A stretch of DNA of 64,000 nucleotides from Morganella psychrotolerans (GTDB lineage: Bacteria > Pseudomonadota > Gammaproteobacteria > Enterobacterales > Enterobacteriaceae), in assembly GCF_001676055.1 (NCBI RefSeq), contig NZ_LZEX01000001.1:434001-498000 (forward strand), written 5' to 3'. The stretch's first letter is position 1. The number at the start of each line of letters is the position of its first letter. Positions 1-8,017 of the stretch are shown here, piece by piece. Made by a program: the position numbers and the translations under genes. Under the pieces are notes generated by a model, which was not told where the DNA came from, ran no database searches, and worked only from the letters and a program-made list of their open reading frames with translations.

Positions 1-24
1 CCGGTCGGGTTCGGTACCAGTGCA

Positions 25-240
25 ATGGCTGAAATCGATATGTGTCCACCACGCAGTGAGATTGAACTGCAACCTTGCCCCTTCTGCGGCAATAACAATC
101 TCGAACTGACCAGCACCGGCTGGGATGGTGAGCACCTGTTTGCTGTTCGCTGTGATTGCTGCGGCTCCAGCCAGCCGGAAGACTCATTGGAAACTGTAGT
201 GCGCGTGTGGAATCAGCGTGAAACGGGAGAAAAAGCATGA
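25..240 (+). CDS. Lar-like small zinc-finger protein of a phage element
   Basis: A 71-residue protein with two CxxC pairs: the first lies in a PCPFCG motif near residues 18-23, the second (CDCC) near residues 44-47. It ends in a W-N-x-R segment. This is the pattern of the Lar family, small phage or prophage proteins linked to relief of type I restriction. The reading frame stays open to the window edge, so the true start may lie outside. It opens a run of small plus-strand genes and overlaps the next by 4 bases. Family assignment is fairly sure; anti-restriction activity is inferred from family naming. Confidence 0.6.
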   Translation: MAEIDMCPPRSEIELQPCPFCGNNNLELTSTGWDGEHLFAVRCDCCGSSQPEDSLETVVRVWNQRETGEKA

Positions 241-845
241 AAACCAAATTACCATTCATTGATGCCGGATTACTGCGCGCTGCGCTTACGCTGATCGCTG
301 CAAACGACGACGCGCGACCGGTAACTAAAGCCGTTCATATTAACGGTGAATTTATCGAGTCAACCAACGGACACACCCTGGTTCGCATGAAGCACAATGC
401 GCATTTTTACCACGATATCACTGTGCAGTTTAACGATCCCGTCCCTGATGACGCTGAATTTACTGATATCAAGGTGCTTGATGATGGTCTCTGTGTCGCT
501 GTGCATTACCGTGAAGCGCAACCGGAAGAGTTTATACCGATTGCAAAATCCGTATTAACGCCTGTTTCGGCACAATTCCCTGACCTGAATTTTTTTCTGA
601 AAAGTGAGTTTGTAAAAACCACTATGCCGCCGGTTAGCGCTAAATACCTGGCATTACCTTATCTCATGTTCGGTGCTGGTGTTGTGGATGCCATGTGTAC
701 TGAAGATGGGAGAACCGTCCTGTTCAATATGGGTCCACTGACTAATGAAATATTCGGTGATCCACAACTGGTTGCTATGGCGGTTATGCCGGAGTATTTC
801 GACTTATGCCGCGCCGCCTGTGATGAAGATATGGGGGATGAATGA
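237..845 (+). CDS. Phage protein of unknown function, possible beta-clamp-like domain
   Basis: A 202-residue soluble protein without signal peptide or membrane segment. Its start overlaps the upstream gene (ATGA). Residues 12-50 contain an ALTLIAANDD helix followed by a strand and an STNGHTLVRM segment that resembles the ATDGHRL motif of DNA polymerase III beta clamps. Residues around 112-117 carry a QFPDL segment like the FPD motif of clamps, and near the end an AVMPEYF segment recalls the clamp C-terminal MP motif. A single-domain clamp-like phage replication accessory is therefore possible, but this is pattern reading only. Otherwise it is a conserved phage hypothetical. Confidence 0.55.
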   Translation: MKTKLPFIDAGLLRAALTLIAANDDARPVTKAVHINGEFIESTNGHTLVRMKHNAHFYHDITVQFNDPVPDDAEFTDIKVLDDGLCVAVHYREAQPEEFIPIAKSVLTPVSAQFPDLNFFLKSEFVKTTMPPVSAKYLALPYLMFGAGVVDAMCTEDGRTVLFNMGPLTNEIFGDPQLVAMAVMPEYFDLCRAACDEDMGDE

Positions 846-1063
846 ATATTGAATTTATCTCAAACGGCAACATAGCCAAGGTGGTGATCCATTCTTTCAT
901 CACCGAACGCCGGAAGCTGATCCGCCTGGTTGATACCGCCCTGCTCCATGCACCGGTACACGAAACATCTGCAGGTGTGTTTTTCAGGACAACGGTGATT
1001 TACGGCAAACAAAATCACGTCCGCCGCGCTTACAAAATTATCAGCCGGGAGGCGTCACTATGA
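842..1063 (+). CDS. Small phage-element protein of unknown function
   Basis: A 73-residue basic protein whose ATG overlaps the stop of the upstream gene and whose end overlaps the next start by 4 bases. That tight coupling is the main evidence that it is translated. No motif was recognised; arginine and lysine are scattered through the sequence. I can give no function. Confidence 0.5.
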   Translation: MNIEFISNGNIAKVVIHSFITERRKLIRLVDTALLHAPVHETSAGVFFRTTVIYGKQNHVRRAYKIISREASL

Positions 1064-1314
1064 GCCAGCAGGAAGAAGACTACGATGTAGGCATATACGA
1101 CGACCCGCTGATTAAAGCTATCCATCATGTGGATGACGGCCGTGATTATACACAGCAGCTTATCTACAACATGCGCCAGCGGTATTACATCAGAGCGGGA
1201 ATATATCTTCCCCGCCCACCAGCACCACAGGTCGTTGCACCGAAATTAACGCCGGCAATGAAGAAGAAAAAGAAAGTTCAGAAAAACAGGAAGGTGATAA
1301 ATGGAGACGACTGA
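1060..1314 (+). CDS. Small phage-element protein with a lysine-rich tail
   Basis: An 84-residue protein. The first third is acidic (EEDYD, DDP), the middle holds an R-Q-R-Y-Y-I-R segment, and the end is a run of lysines (MKKKKK) typical of nucleic-acid-binding tails. It overlaps both neighbours (4 bases upstream, 14 bases downstream), so translation is probably coupled. Function not recognised. Confidence 0.5.
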   Translation: MSQQEEDYDVGIYDDPLIKAIHHVDDGRDYTQQLIYNMRQRYYIRAGIYLPRPPAPQVVAPKLTPAMKKKKKVQKNRKVINGDD

Positions 1315-1618
1315 TCTGCACCTGGTGAAAATTGTCACAACCGCCGGTCACGACCCGTCTGATATCACGGATGCTGTCTGGAATGCCGGTTACCGGAAGA
1401 CGGATTTTACCACTGAGCAAATTATAGAAATGGCGGTTGCTCAGACAGGCGACACTGTACTTAATGGCTTGCCTGTTGACACACTGCCGAAAACGCTGGA
1501 TGACCTCAGTCAATACCACCTGAACGGTATTATTTTTGAGGCAAAGTGGGAAGGCACACCTGATGTGGTGGCAAAAGAAGTATTGGTGAACGGGTATAGC
1601 AAGGAGACAGAGAAATGA
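1301..1618 (+). CDS. Phage-element protein of unknown function
   Basis: A 105-residue acidic protein starting inside the tail of the previous gene and ending with a 4-base overlap onto the HTH gene downstream. No recognised domain. The N-terminal part (ITDAVWNAGY) looks helical and the middle (TTEQIIEMAVAQTGDT) may be a second helix. Likely an early accessory gene of the integrated element; no function is offered. Confidence 0.5.
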   Translation: METTDLHLVKIVTTAGHDPSDITDAVWNAGYRKTDFTTEQIIEMAVAQTGDTVLNGLPVDTLPKTLDDLSQYHLNGIIFEAKWEGTPDVVAKEVLVNGYSKETEK

Positions 1619-1824
1619 CGGAGTTACTCGAAAAAGAATCACCCTGGTTTAAAACCAGTGATTTGGCATCCAGATATGAGGTTAAACCACACACGATCCG
1701 TCTGTGGGCTGGTAATGGGAAGCAGCGGCGCGAGGGGTTCCCCCGCCCGCGCTATAAATCAAAAGAGCTCGTTTTTATGAAGCAGGACATTCTTGATTGG
1801 GAGAATGGTAAACAATTCGAGTGA
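1615..1824 (+). CDS. Excisionase/AlpA-type helix-turn-helix protein
   Basis: A 69-residue protein of MerR-like winged-helix type. TSDLASRYEVKPHTIRLW (residues 14-31) is the DNA-reading helix-turn-helix, followed by a basic wing (FPRPRYKSKE) and a short helix (MKQDILDW). This is the usual design of phage excisionases and AlpA regulators that bend attachment-site DNA or control the integrase. It is the last gene of the plus-strand run and overlaps the integrase 3' end tail to tail by about 50 bases. Excisionase is the likeliest role given this neighbour. Confidence 0.65.
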   Translation: MTELLEKESPWFKTSDLASRYEVKPHTIRLWAGNGKQRREGFPRPRYKSKELVFMKQDILDWENGKQFE

Positions 1825-3001
1825 CCTTATCCCACCACTTCTCATACGCTTCACGCTGTGCATCAAGGTAGGTGTGCTTATCGTACACCTGCCACACTCC
1901 GGGCAGCTTGTGACCCAACATAATTTCAGCCACATGCGGCATCGTTAAATCAGACACTCCGGTGCGCATTGTTTTCCGCAGATCATGAATCGACCATGTT
2001 TGATAGTTTTCAAAATGTGATGCCATTTTTCTATTTAGAAGCGTACTGATATATATATGCCCGCCCGGCTTCATGTGCCCGCCACTAGGAGACGGTAAAA
2101 TATAGTTGCTACCACCGTTAAGTGAGATCAGTCCACGGATGAATTCTTCAGCTACCTTAGTTATCGGGCGCACTATTGGCTTTTTACTTTTTTTGCCGGT
2201 TTTGTGATTTTCAGGTGGGATAACCCATACACCAGTATCAAAATCGAAATCACTGACTTTGGACTTTATCAACTCACCCACGCGACACCCGAACAGCAAA
2301 CATAATTTAACCAGGTATCTATTTCTCAGACTGTAACCCGGAGCGTCAATAAGTGAGAATAATACTTTTAATTCTCCCTCTGATAGCGCCCTGTCGCCCT
2401 GATTTGCGATAACCCCTACATCAGCAGTTGTTACATCAGATAATGGGCTATTTTTTATAATGCCCCTACGTATCCCCCAACTGTGTGCCAATTTAGCATA
2501 CTGCAATATCTTCCCACCGATGGCAGGGTATACTTTTACTACATTTTCAACCAATGACAGCCACAGATATAAATCAGTCTCATTGTGCGGAATACTGCCA
2601 ATTTTTGGGAATACGTGTATCTCGAATGTTCTCAGGATCTGCTTTGCATTCACCTGTTTATTTTTCAGTGATTTTTCCCACCACTCACGGATAACAGCCT
2701 CTGTCGTTCTCGCAGTGACAGCCAGTTGAACTTTCATCTGCCTGACTACCTTTGGGTTACGCAACTGCTCCAGTTCGCCACGACAAATAAGCGCTGACTC
2801 TCTGGCTTCTTTCAGGCTCGTTGCCGGATAGGTTCCGATGTCCATCCGCTCGGCTTTTCCATTCCAGCGATATCTGAACTGAAATATTACTTTTCCCTTT
2901 GGGGTTACCCGCGCAGATAGCCCATCACGATCTGCTTTTGTTACCGCTTTTTCCGCAGACTTTCCAGAGGCTGAACGCAACCATGAATCGGTTAAAGCCA
3001 T
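1775..3001 (-). CDS. P4-type tyrosine recombinase (integrase)
   Basis: A 408-residue site-specific recombinase. It has an N-terminal arm-binding domain (about 1-95, with the RVTPKGKVIFQFRYRW strand pattern of P4-like integrases), a SAM-like core-binding domain (about 100-190) and a C-terminal catalytic domain. Catalytic residues visible: R240 (GCRVGEL), K267, H339-x-x-R342 (HDLR), H364 (LGH) and nucleophile Y373 (VYDKH). I chose the ATG at 3001 because it has a GGAG site just upstream; an in-frame ATG 60 bases earlier lacks one. All catalytic residues are present, so the protein looks active. The element continues to the left, out of the window. Confidence 0.9.
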   Translation of the reverse strand: MALTDSWLRSASGKSAEKAVTKADRDGLSARVTPKGKVIFQFRYRWNGKAERMDIGTYPATSLKEARESALICRGELEQLRNPKVVRQMKVQLAVTARTTEAVIREWWEKSLKNKQVNAKQILRTFEIHVFPKIGSIPHNETDLYLWLSLVENVVKVYPAIGGKILQYAKLAHSWGIRRGIIKNSPLSDVTTADVGVIANQGDRALSEGELKVLFSLIDAPGYSLRNRYLVKLCLLFGCRVGELIKSKVSDFDFDTGVWVIPPENHKTGKKSKKPIVRPITKVAEEFIRGLISLNGGSNYILPSPSGGHMKPGGHIYISTLLNRKMASHFENYQTWSIHDLRKTMRTGVSDLTMPHVAEIMLGHKLPGVWQVYDKHTYLDAQREAYEKWWDKVTRIVYHSPNQECPAS

Positions 3002-3088
3002 TACCTTTACTCCACTAAAAAACATAGAATAATGATATTTCATGTACACAATCATGTACACATTTTTAATGTTGCTGAGTGATTAGTG

Positions 3089-3202
3089 GTGACAACCAAT
3101 GACTACCCGTGATTATGAGAGTGAAATATACTTTATTAAATTCATTAAGATACGATGATATTTTAAATAATTCGTGACGAGCAATGACTAACCATGATTA
3201 CG
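3089..3202. repeat. Two direct repeats upstream of the integrase, possible arm-type sites
   Basis: A 29-base sequence beginning GTGAC and containing CAATGACTA occurs at 3089-3117 and again at 3174-3202 with about 24 matches. The copies are 85 bases apart, close to eight helical turns. They lie 90-200 bases upstream of the integrase start, where arm-type integrase binding sites are expected. No tRNA or tmRNA end was recognised nearby, so the core attachment site is not identified. Confidence 0.45.
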
Positions 3203-3380
3203 ATTTATTATTCAGCATCAGAACGAGGAATATCATCTCCGTCAGACAAAAAACGGAAAACTGATCCTGACAAAGTAATACCACCTGCAAGCCACCCACT
3301 CCTTCCGGGCAGCCAGCTGACTTTATTGTGTGACACTCATACACAGAGTTTGCATCTGCTGCTGTCGCTTTGCGCACCAT
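3198..3380 (-). pseudogene. Possible truncated GNAT-type acetyltransferase fragment
   Basis: A 60-codon frame preceded by a good AGGAG site 8 bases before the ATG. Its first residues (MVRKATAADANSVYE) match the usual opening of GNAT acetyltransferases (R-x-A-T-x-x-D-A). After about 18 residues the similarity fades, and the frame ends at the edge of the direct-repeat region. One reading is that integration of the neighbouring element cut off the rest of the gene. The fragment is short, so this is tentative; it could be chance. Confidence 0.3.
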
Positions 3381-3454
3381 GATGCTCACTCCTGAACAAT
3401 ATCCATATCAGTCCGGATATAAAGCCGCATTGGTATAAACAGTAAGGATCTGCC

Positions 3455-4534
3455 ATGCACAGTGAACAGCTCACCCGCTATCTCACCCTGAAAGAACAGA
3501 AAACCGTTATCCATGCCCGTGACATTGCCGCACTCATGGGAATATCAGAAGCGGAACTGGCACATTGCCGCACCGGTTTTGACACACACCGGCTGACACC
3601 GGATATCCCGGACATCTTCCGTGCACTTGCCACCGCCGGAGAATTAAAAGGGCTGACGCGCAACAACTATGCTGTTCATGAACACCTCGGCACCTATGAT
3701 AATGCCCAATTTGGTCAACACGCCTGCCTGCTGCTCAAACCTTACGGGCTGGATCTGCGCTTTTTCCTGTCGCAGTGGAAAACCGTGTTTGCTTTTGAGG
3801 AAAAAACAGCCCGTGGTCTGCGCCATAGCATTCAGTTTTTTGACAGCCACGGTGATGCGGTTCATAAAATTTATACCACTCCTGCCACGAATACAGATAT
3901 CTGGCAGCAGATAACAGAACAGTTCCGCGCTACAGATAATCCGGCAATCTCTCCGGAACCACTGCCGGTTCCGGCTCACACGACACTGACCCCGGAACAA
4001 CAGGCCGAATTTACCCGTGCCTGGCAGCAAATGTCCGATGTCCATCAGTTTTTTATTTTGTTAAAAAAGTTCAATATCAGCCGGTTACAGGCATTCCGGT
4101 ATGTGGATAGCACTCTGGCCCAGCGCGTGGATAACAATGCATTATCCCGCATACTGGCTCTTTGTACGGCACAGCAGAATGACATAATGGTGTTTGTCGC
4201 CAACCGGGGCTGTGTGCAGATTTTTACCGGTACCGTTGCCCGCACTGAGCCTTATATCAGCCCGCAAAATGAACAACGCTGGATCAATATTTTCAATCCT
4301 GAATTTACCCTTCATCTGGTCGAATCTGCCATTGCAGAATCCTGGATAACCCGTAAACCCACAAAAGACGGTATTGTCACCAGCCTGGAACTGTTTGATG
4401 CAGAGGGGCAGCAGATTGCTCAGTTATTCGGACAGCGTACTGAAGGTGAACCTGAACAGGACGTGTGGCGGACACAGATACACTCACTGTTGACTGAGTT
4501 GTCAGACACCCCGGGTGATGAGGCCGCCGCATGA
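3455..4534 (+). CDS. hmuS: Haem-degrading/haem-trafficking protein HmuS
   Basis: A 359-residue cytoplasmic protein of the HemS/ChuS/HmuS family, which accepts haem delivered by the ABC importer and releases iron or hands haem on. The family's two repeated halves are visible (about 1-175 and 180-345). H197 in the segment SDVHQFF matches the haem-ligand histidine known near position 196 of HemS. Length is normal. AAGGA precedes the ATG. It heads hmuSTUV and overlaps hmuT by 4 bases, so the four genes are probably one transcript. The outer-membrane receptor gene often found upstream is absent here. Confidence 0.9.
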   Translation: MHSEQLTRYLTLKEQKTVIHARDIAALMGISEAELAHCRTGFDTHRLTPDIPDIFRALATAGELKGLTRNNYAVHEHLGTYDNAQFGQHACLLLKPYGLDLRFFLSQWKTVFAFEEKTARGLRHSIQFFDSHGDAVHKIYTTPATNTDIWQQITEQFRATDNPAISPEPLPVPAHTTLTPEQQAEFTRAWQQMSDVHQFFILLKKFNISRLQAFRYVDSTLAQRVDNNALSRILALCTAQQNDIMVFVANRGCVQIFTGTVARTEPYISPQNEQRWINIFNPEFTLHLVESAIAESWITRKPTKDGIVTSLELFDAEGQQIAQLFGQRTEGEPEQDVWRTQIHSLLTELSDTPGDEAAA

Positions 4535-5358
4535 GATCGCTCCTTCTGCTTATTCTGTTATTTACCTGTTCTTCCGCGTTAAGCGAACATCCCCGCATAA
4601 TAACGCTCGGCGGTGATGTGACAGAGATTGTGTTCGCACTTGGTGCCGGAGACCGGGTTATCGCCCGCGACACCACCAGCGAACACCCGCCGGAAGTGAA
4701 ACAATTGCCGGATGTCGGCTATTTTCGCCTGCTGAATGCTGAAGGACTGCTTTCATTGCAGCCATCATTGATCCTCGCCAGCGAACTGGCTTACCCCTCT
4801 GCCGTTCTGAAACAGGTAAATTCTGCCGGCATACCGGTTATCACTATCAGTGCCACACCTGACCTGAATGCAATTACCACAAAAATCGGACAGATTGCCG
4901 ATGCACTGACGCTGCAAACTGAAGCAGAACCACTCATTGCAGACATCCGTAATAAGCTGGACACCGTAACGCGGACACCATTACCGGTAAAAGTACTGTT
5001 TCTGCTCAGCCACAGCGGTACCGCGCCATTAGCCGCCGGTCAGAATACCGCCGCAGACAACATTATCCGCAGTGTCGGCGGGCAAAATGCAATCACCACA
5101 TTTCAGCGCTACCGCCCGTTATCTGCGGAAGGTATGATCGCCGCACAACCGGATCTTATTGTGATCACCCGCAGCGGGCTGCTTTCACGGGGTAACGCAG
5201 AGGCATTGTGGCAACTTCCCGGACTGGCTCAGACCCCTGCCGGACAGAAAAAAAGAGTACTGATTGTTGATGATATGGGGTTTCTCGGTTTCGGATTACA
5301 GACGCCGGCAACATTGCATCAGCTTCGCCGTGCAATGGAGGAGACAGCCTCACGATGA
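4531..5358 (+). CDS. hmuT: Periplasmic haem-binding protein HmuT
   Basis: A 275-residue solute-binding protein of class III (BtuF/FepB/ShuT fold). Residues 1-18 form a signal peptide (hydrophobic LLLLILLFTCSSALS), then the mature protein begins EHPRIITLGG. The segment DVGYFRLLNAEGLLSLQP contains the tyrosine that binds haem iron in ShuT/HmuT proteins. It carries haem to the HmuUV permease. ATGA-type overlaps with both hmuS and hmuU indicate translational coupling. Confidence 0.9.
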   Translation: MRSLLLLILLFTCSSALSEHPRIITLGGDVTEIVFALGAGDRVIARDTTSEHPPEVKQLPDVGYFRLLNAEGLLSLQPSLILASELAYPSAVLKQVNSAGIPVITISATPDLNAITTKIGQIADALTLQTEAEPLIADIRNKLDTVTRTPLPVKVLFLLSHSGTAPLAAGQNTAADNIIRSVGGQNAITTFQRYRPLSAEGMIAAQPDLIVITRSGLLSRGNAEALWQLPGLAQTPAGQKKRVLIVDDMGFLGFGLQTPATLHQLRRAMEETASR

Positions 5359-6347
5359 ACCGGCAATCCCGCCACCGGCTACACAGCGCTTTTCTGTTAT
5401 TTTTGCTGCTGTCCATGACCTTTACTGCCATGAATACCGGCGGATTACCGGTTTCATTAGGTGCTTTTCTGCGGGGAGAGATAACCCCGCAGCTCTGGCA
5501 AATCTGGTTTTCTGTCCGTCTGCCGCGCGTTGTGCTGGCAATATTAACCGGTGCAGCCCTTGCAACCGCCGGAGTGCTGCTGCAAGGGCTGTTCCGTAAC
5601 CCGCTGGCCGACCCGGGTTTGTTAGGCATAAGCAGCGGAGCGGCCGTAATGGTAGCGCTGGGCATTGTTTTTATTGCGCCACATCTGTCCGGTTATACCG
5701 CTATGTATCTGCCTGTTTTTATGGCTTTCACCGGCGCACTCTGCATTACCGGATTTATCTTTATGCTCAACAGGCAACGCCAGCCGTTGCTCCGCCTGTT
5801 GCTGTGCGGCATTGCCATCAACGCTATCGGTATGTCATTTGTCGGGATGCTTAACTATGTAAGTGACGACCAGCAACTGCGGCAATTTTCTCTCTGGATG
5901 ACAGGAGCCACCGGGCATATCAGCTGGTCATTGCTGCTGCCCGCACTGATAATATCAATACCGGCCTTTTATATCGCTCTGCGGTTATCGCGTTCACTCG
6001 ATCTTATCCAGCTTGGTGAAGAAGAAGCACATTACGCCGGTATTAATATCCGGCAAACACAACTGCGGGTATTACTGCTCAGTGCTTTTCTGGCAGGTAT
6101 CGCGGTAGCCCTGTGTGGTGTAATCGGTTTTATCGGATTGGTTATACCTCACCTGATGCGGATGATATTCGGATATCATCATTATTTGCTGCTGTTCACC
6201 TCGGCAGTTGGCGGTGCTCTGCTGCTTTTGCTGTCAGACACACTTGCGCGGACACTGGCGATGCCGGCTGAAATACCTGTCGGGCTGCTAACCGGATTAC
6301 TGGGCGCACCTTACTTCCTGTGGCTGATTTTTTCGGTGAAAGAATAA
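5355..6347 (+). CDS. hmuU: Haem ABC transporter permease HmuU
   Basis: A 330-residue FecCD/BtuC-type inner-membrane permease with about ten transmembrane helices. Family signatures visible: RLPRVVLAILTGAALATAGVLLQG near the N-terminus, NPLADPGLLGISSGA, and GVIGFIGLVIPHLMR, the coupling-helix region that contacts the ATPase. The C-terminal PAEIPVGLLTGLLGAPYFLWL is also typical. It forms a dimer that moves haem inward using HmuV. It overlaps hmuT by 4 bases and lies one base before hmuV. Confidence 0.9.
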   Translation: MNRQSRHRLHSAFLLFLLLSMTFTAMNTGGLPVSLGAFLRGEITPQLWQIWFSVRLPRVVLAILTGAALATAGVLLQGLFRNPLADPGLLGISSGAAVMVALGIVFIAPHLSGYTAMYLPVFMAFTGALCITGFIFMLNRQRQPLLRLLLCGIAINAIGMSFVGMLNYVSDDQQLRQFSLWMTGATGHISWSLLLPALIISIPAFYIALRLSRSLDLIQLGEEEAHYAGINIRQTQLRVLLLSAFLAGIAVALCGVIGFIGLVIPHLMRMIFGYHHYLLLFTSAVGGALLLLLSDTLARTLAMPAEIPVGLLTGLLGAPYFLWLIFSVKE

Positions 6348-6348
6348 T

Positions 6349-7140
6349 ATGTGTAAAAATATGGGTGCCCTTCCTGCCCCGCTACTTACTGCACGTAATG
6401 TCAGCTTTACCAGCGGGAAACGAAACATCATCAGGGATGTTTCGTTAACACTGAACTGCGGAGAAATAACCGCGATTATCGGGCCGAATGGTGCCGGAAA
6501 ATCGACATTGCTGCGGTTACTCAGCGGCTATCATGCCGCAGATTGCGGGCAGATTACTATTCTGAACAGACCATTACAGTCATGGTCAGCTGATGCTCTG
6601 TCACACATCCGCGCTGTCATGACACAGCATACGCGGATTTCCGTTCCCTATCCGGTAAGGGATATAATTACCCTGGGCTGTTTACCGCAGAAACCGCATG
6701 TATTACAGAACATAATCAACCTGACCGCCTGTGAGCCTTTACTGGCCCGGCGCTGGCATGCACTTTCCGGCGGAGAACAACAACGGGTTCATCTGGCGCG
6801 GGCACTGATGCAATTGGGTGATACATCACACAAACCCTGTCTGCTTTTTCTGGATGAACCCACCGCTGCACTGGATCTCTATCACCAGCAATCCCTGCTG
6901 CGGATGTTGAAACAGCAGACAACAAACAGCCCGCTGGCTGTCTGCTGTATTCTGCATGATCTGAACCTGGCATCGCTCTATGCAGACCACATTATTTTGC
7001 TGCATAACGGCACTATTGCCGCACAAGGTAAACCGAAACAGGTACTGGATACGCCGCGGCTGACCGGGGTTTATAAAGCGGCACTGATGACGGATATACA
7101 TCCTGTTACCGGCAAACCGCGCATCTATCTGAATCCTTAG
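6349..7140 (+). CDS. hmuV: Haem ABC transporter ATPase HmuV
   Basis: A 263-residue ATP-binding subunit. Walker A is GPNGAGKST (about 45-53), the signature is LSGGEQQRVHLARAL, Walker B is LLFLDEPTAALD, and the switch histidine lies in ILHDLNLASLYAD. It powers haem import through HmuU. The ATG at 6349 has only a weak upstream GA-rich site; a second ATG lies four codons in, so the first residues are uncertain. Its stop is three bases from the stop of the convergent membrane-protein gene. Confidence 0.9.
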   Translation: MCKNMGALPAPLLTARNVSFTSGKRNIIRDVSLTLNCGEITAIIGPNGAGKSTLLRLLSGYHAADCGQITILNRPLQSWSADALSHIRAVMTQHTRISVPYPVRDIITLGCLPQKPHVLQNIINLTACEPLLARRWHALSGGEQQRVHLARALMQLGDTSHKPCLLFLDEPTAALDLYHQQSLLRMLKQQTTNSPLAVCCILHDLNLASLYADHIILLHNGTIAAQGKPKQVLDTPRLTGVYKAALMTDIHPVTGKPRIYLNP

Positions 7141-7143
7141 ATA

Positions 7144-7774
7144 TTATTCCGTACAGTCATTTTTTACCGGGACGGTCGCTGTACGGTAAAAAATGACTGC
7201 AGAAAGCAGACACAGAGTATATCCGAGCAGTTCACACCCTTCCTCTGCCAGATTTTTTGCCAGCCGGTTAAAATCATCCCCCATCATACCGCGCCATAAT
7301 ATCCCCATGCCAAACAACCGGGAAAAAACCAGAACGATCAGTAAACCGGTAACCATCATGCCGTAACTGCGGTGAGAAACAAATTGGTACAACCCGCCGG
7401 TTGCTGTGCGGGGATGCAGCAACGCATACAATACTGCCGCTGCGGCCAGCGGTGCCGCAAACCAGAACCATGCGCCGTGAGCAATGTAATCAAACAACTG
7501 ATCCAACTCTCTGATCAGCATACAGGCAAAGAATCCTGCTACCAGAAAAAAACCGGCGCGATACTCCGGCTCACGAATACCCTTGCGGGTAAACAAGACG
7601 ACAACCACCAGTAACATTATTTCAGCAACTATCTCCGTTGCTGAGTCTTCCCCTAAGTCATTCTTAAGAACAAGAATATCAATAAAGAGTAAGCTGGTAC
7701 TGGCTGCCATGATCAGTGCCAATAAAAAAAAAGCGCCCCATCGCGCCAAAAAGGAAACGAAATTGCTGTGACAT
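7144..7774 (-). CDS. Multi-pass inner-membrane protein of unknown function, start uncertain or frameshifted
   Basis: About 200 residues with five to six hydrophobic helices (for example IMLLVVVVLF, FFLVAGFFACMLI, APLAAAAVLYALL, MMVTGLLIVLVF, LLGYTLCLLSAVIFY). No family recognised. The main frame (7144-7749) opens only at a TTG with no ribosome binding site. In another frame an ATG at 7774 with an AGGA site begins MSQQFRFLFGAMGRFF, and removing one base from the run of nine A (plus strand 7724-7732) would join it smoothly to the main frame. A one-base indel in that run, real or from sequencing, is therefore likely. It faces hmuV and lies divergent from the MarA-like gene. Confidence 0.6.
7154..7199. 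terminator. Perfect 16-bp inverted repeat, probable bidirectional terminator
   Basis: CAGTCATTTTTTACCG at 7154-7169 is repeated in exact inverse at 7184-7199 around a 14-base loop. It lies just after hmuV and inside the last codons of the convergent membrane-protein gene. A/T runs sit within the arms, so it could stop transcription in both directions. It is unusual because one of the two genes encodes its C-terminus through the hairpin. Confidence 0.6.
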
Positions 7775-7887
7775 AACTATCCTGAATTTTATTTGTAATC
7801 GGCAGATTCTATCGATTTGAAAATTAATTTTGGTAACATATGGTGCTATATGCTGAAGATTCAGCGATTGGTTTTGCCTATTGTTCT

Positions 7888-7906
7888 GATAATGAGAATC
7901 AGTCAT
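7888..7906. promoter_or_regulatory. Fur-box-like site upstream of the MarA-like gene
   Basis: GATAATGAGAATCAGTCAT matches the 19-base Fur consensus at about 14 positions, with the left half and core intact (GATAATGA-AATCA). It lies about 110 bases before the MarA-like start and about 115 bases before the possible ATG of the divergent membrane protein, so it could serve either gene. It is close to the haem operon. Inference only. Confidence 0.45.
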
Positions 7907-8017
7907 GAAAGGCACGATTTGCCTACACATTTCTTGGAAAATTCATAAAATAGGGTTAATAAGATATATCGATACTCAAAATTTATTTATTTTGTAAGCC
8001 CGCTTCGGGAGGCAAAC

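Larger units (their letters stand above)
3002..3454. other. Junction between the integrated element and the hmu genes
   Basis: 453 bases without a convincing intact gene. It holds, left to right: an AT-rich integrase promoter region, the two direct repeats, a short minus-strand fragment resembling an acetyltransferase N-terminus, an imperfect palindrome with ATATCC/GGATAT arms (3399-3420), and the hmuS ribosome binding site AAGGA. No Fur box is obvious in front of hmuS, which is unusual for haem uptake genes. Confidence 0.5.

Noticed and set aside
1190-1642. A 150-codon minus-strand frame across two phage genes
   Set aside because: It runs opposite to tightly overlapping plus-strand genes, has no ribosome binding site and no recognisable motif.
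3194-3382. A 62-codon plus-strand frame before hmuS
   Set aside because: It starts inside the second direct repeat, ends short of hmuS without a binding site, and looks non-protein in composition. HemP was considered but the LxxT..GKLILTK tail is missing.
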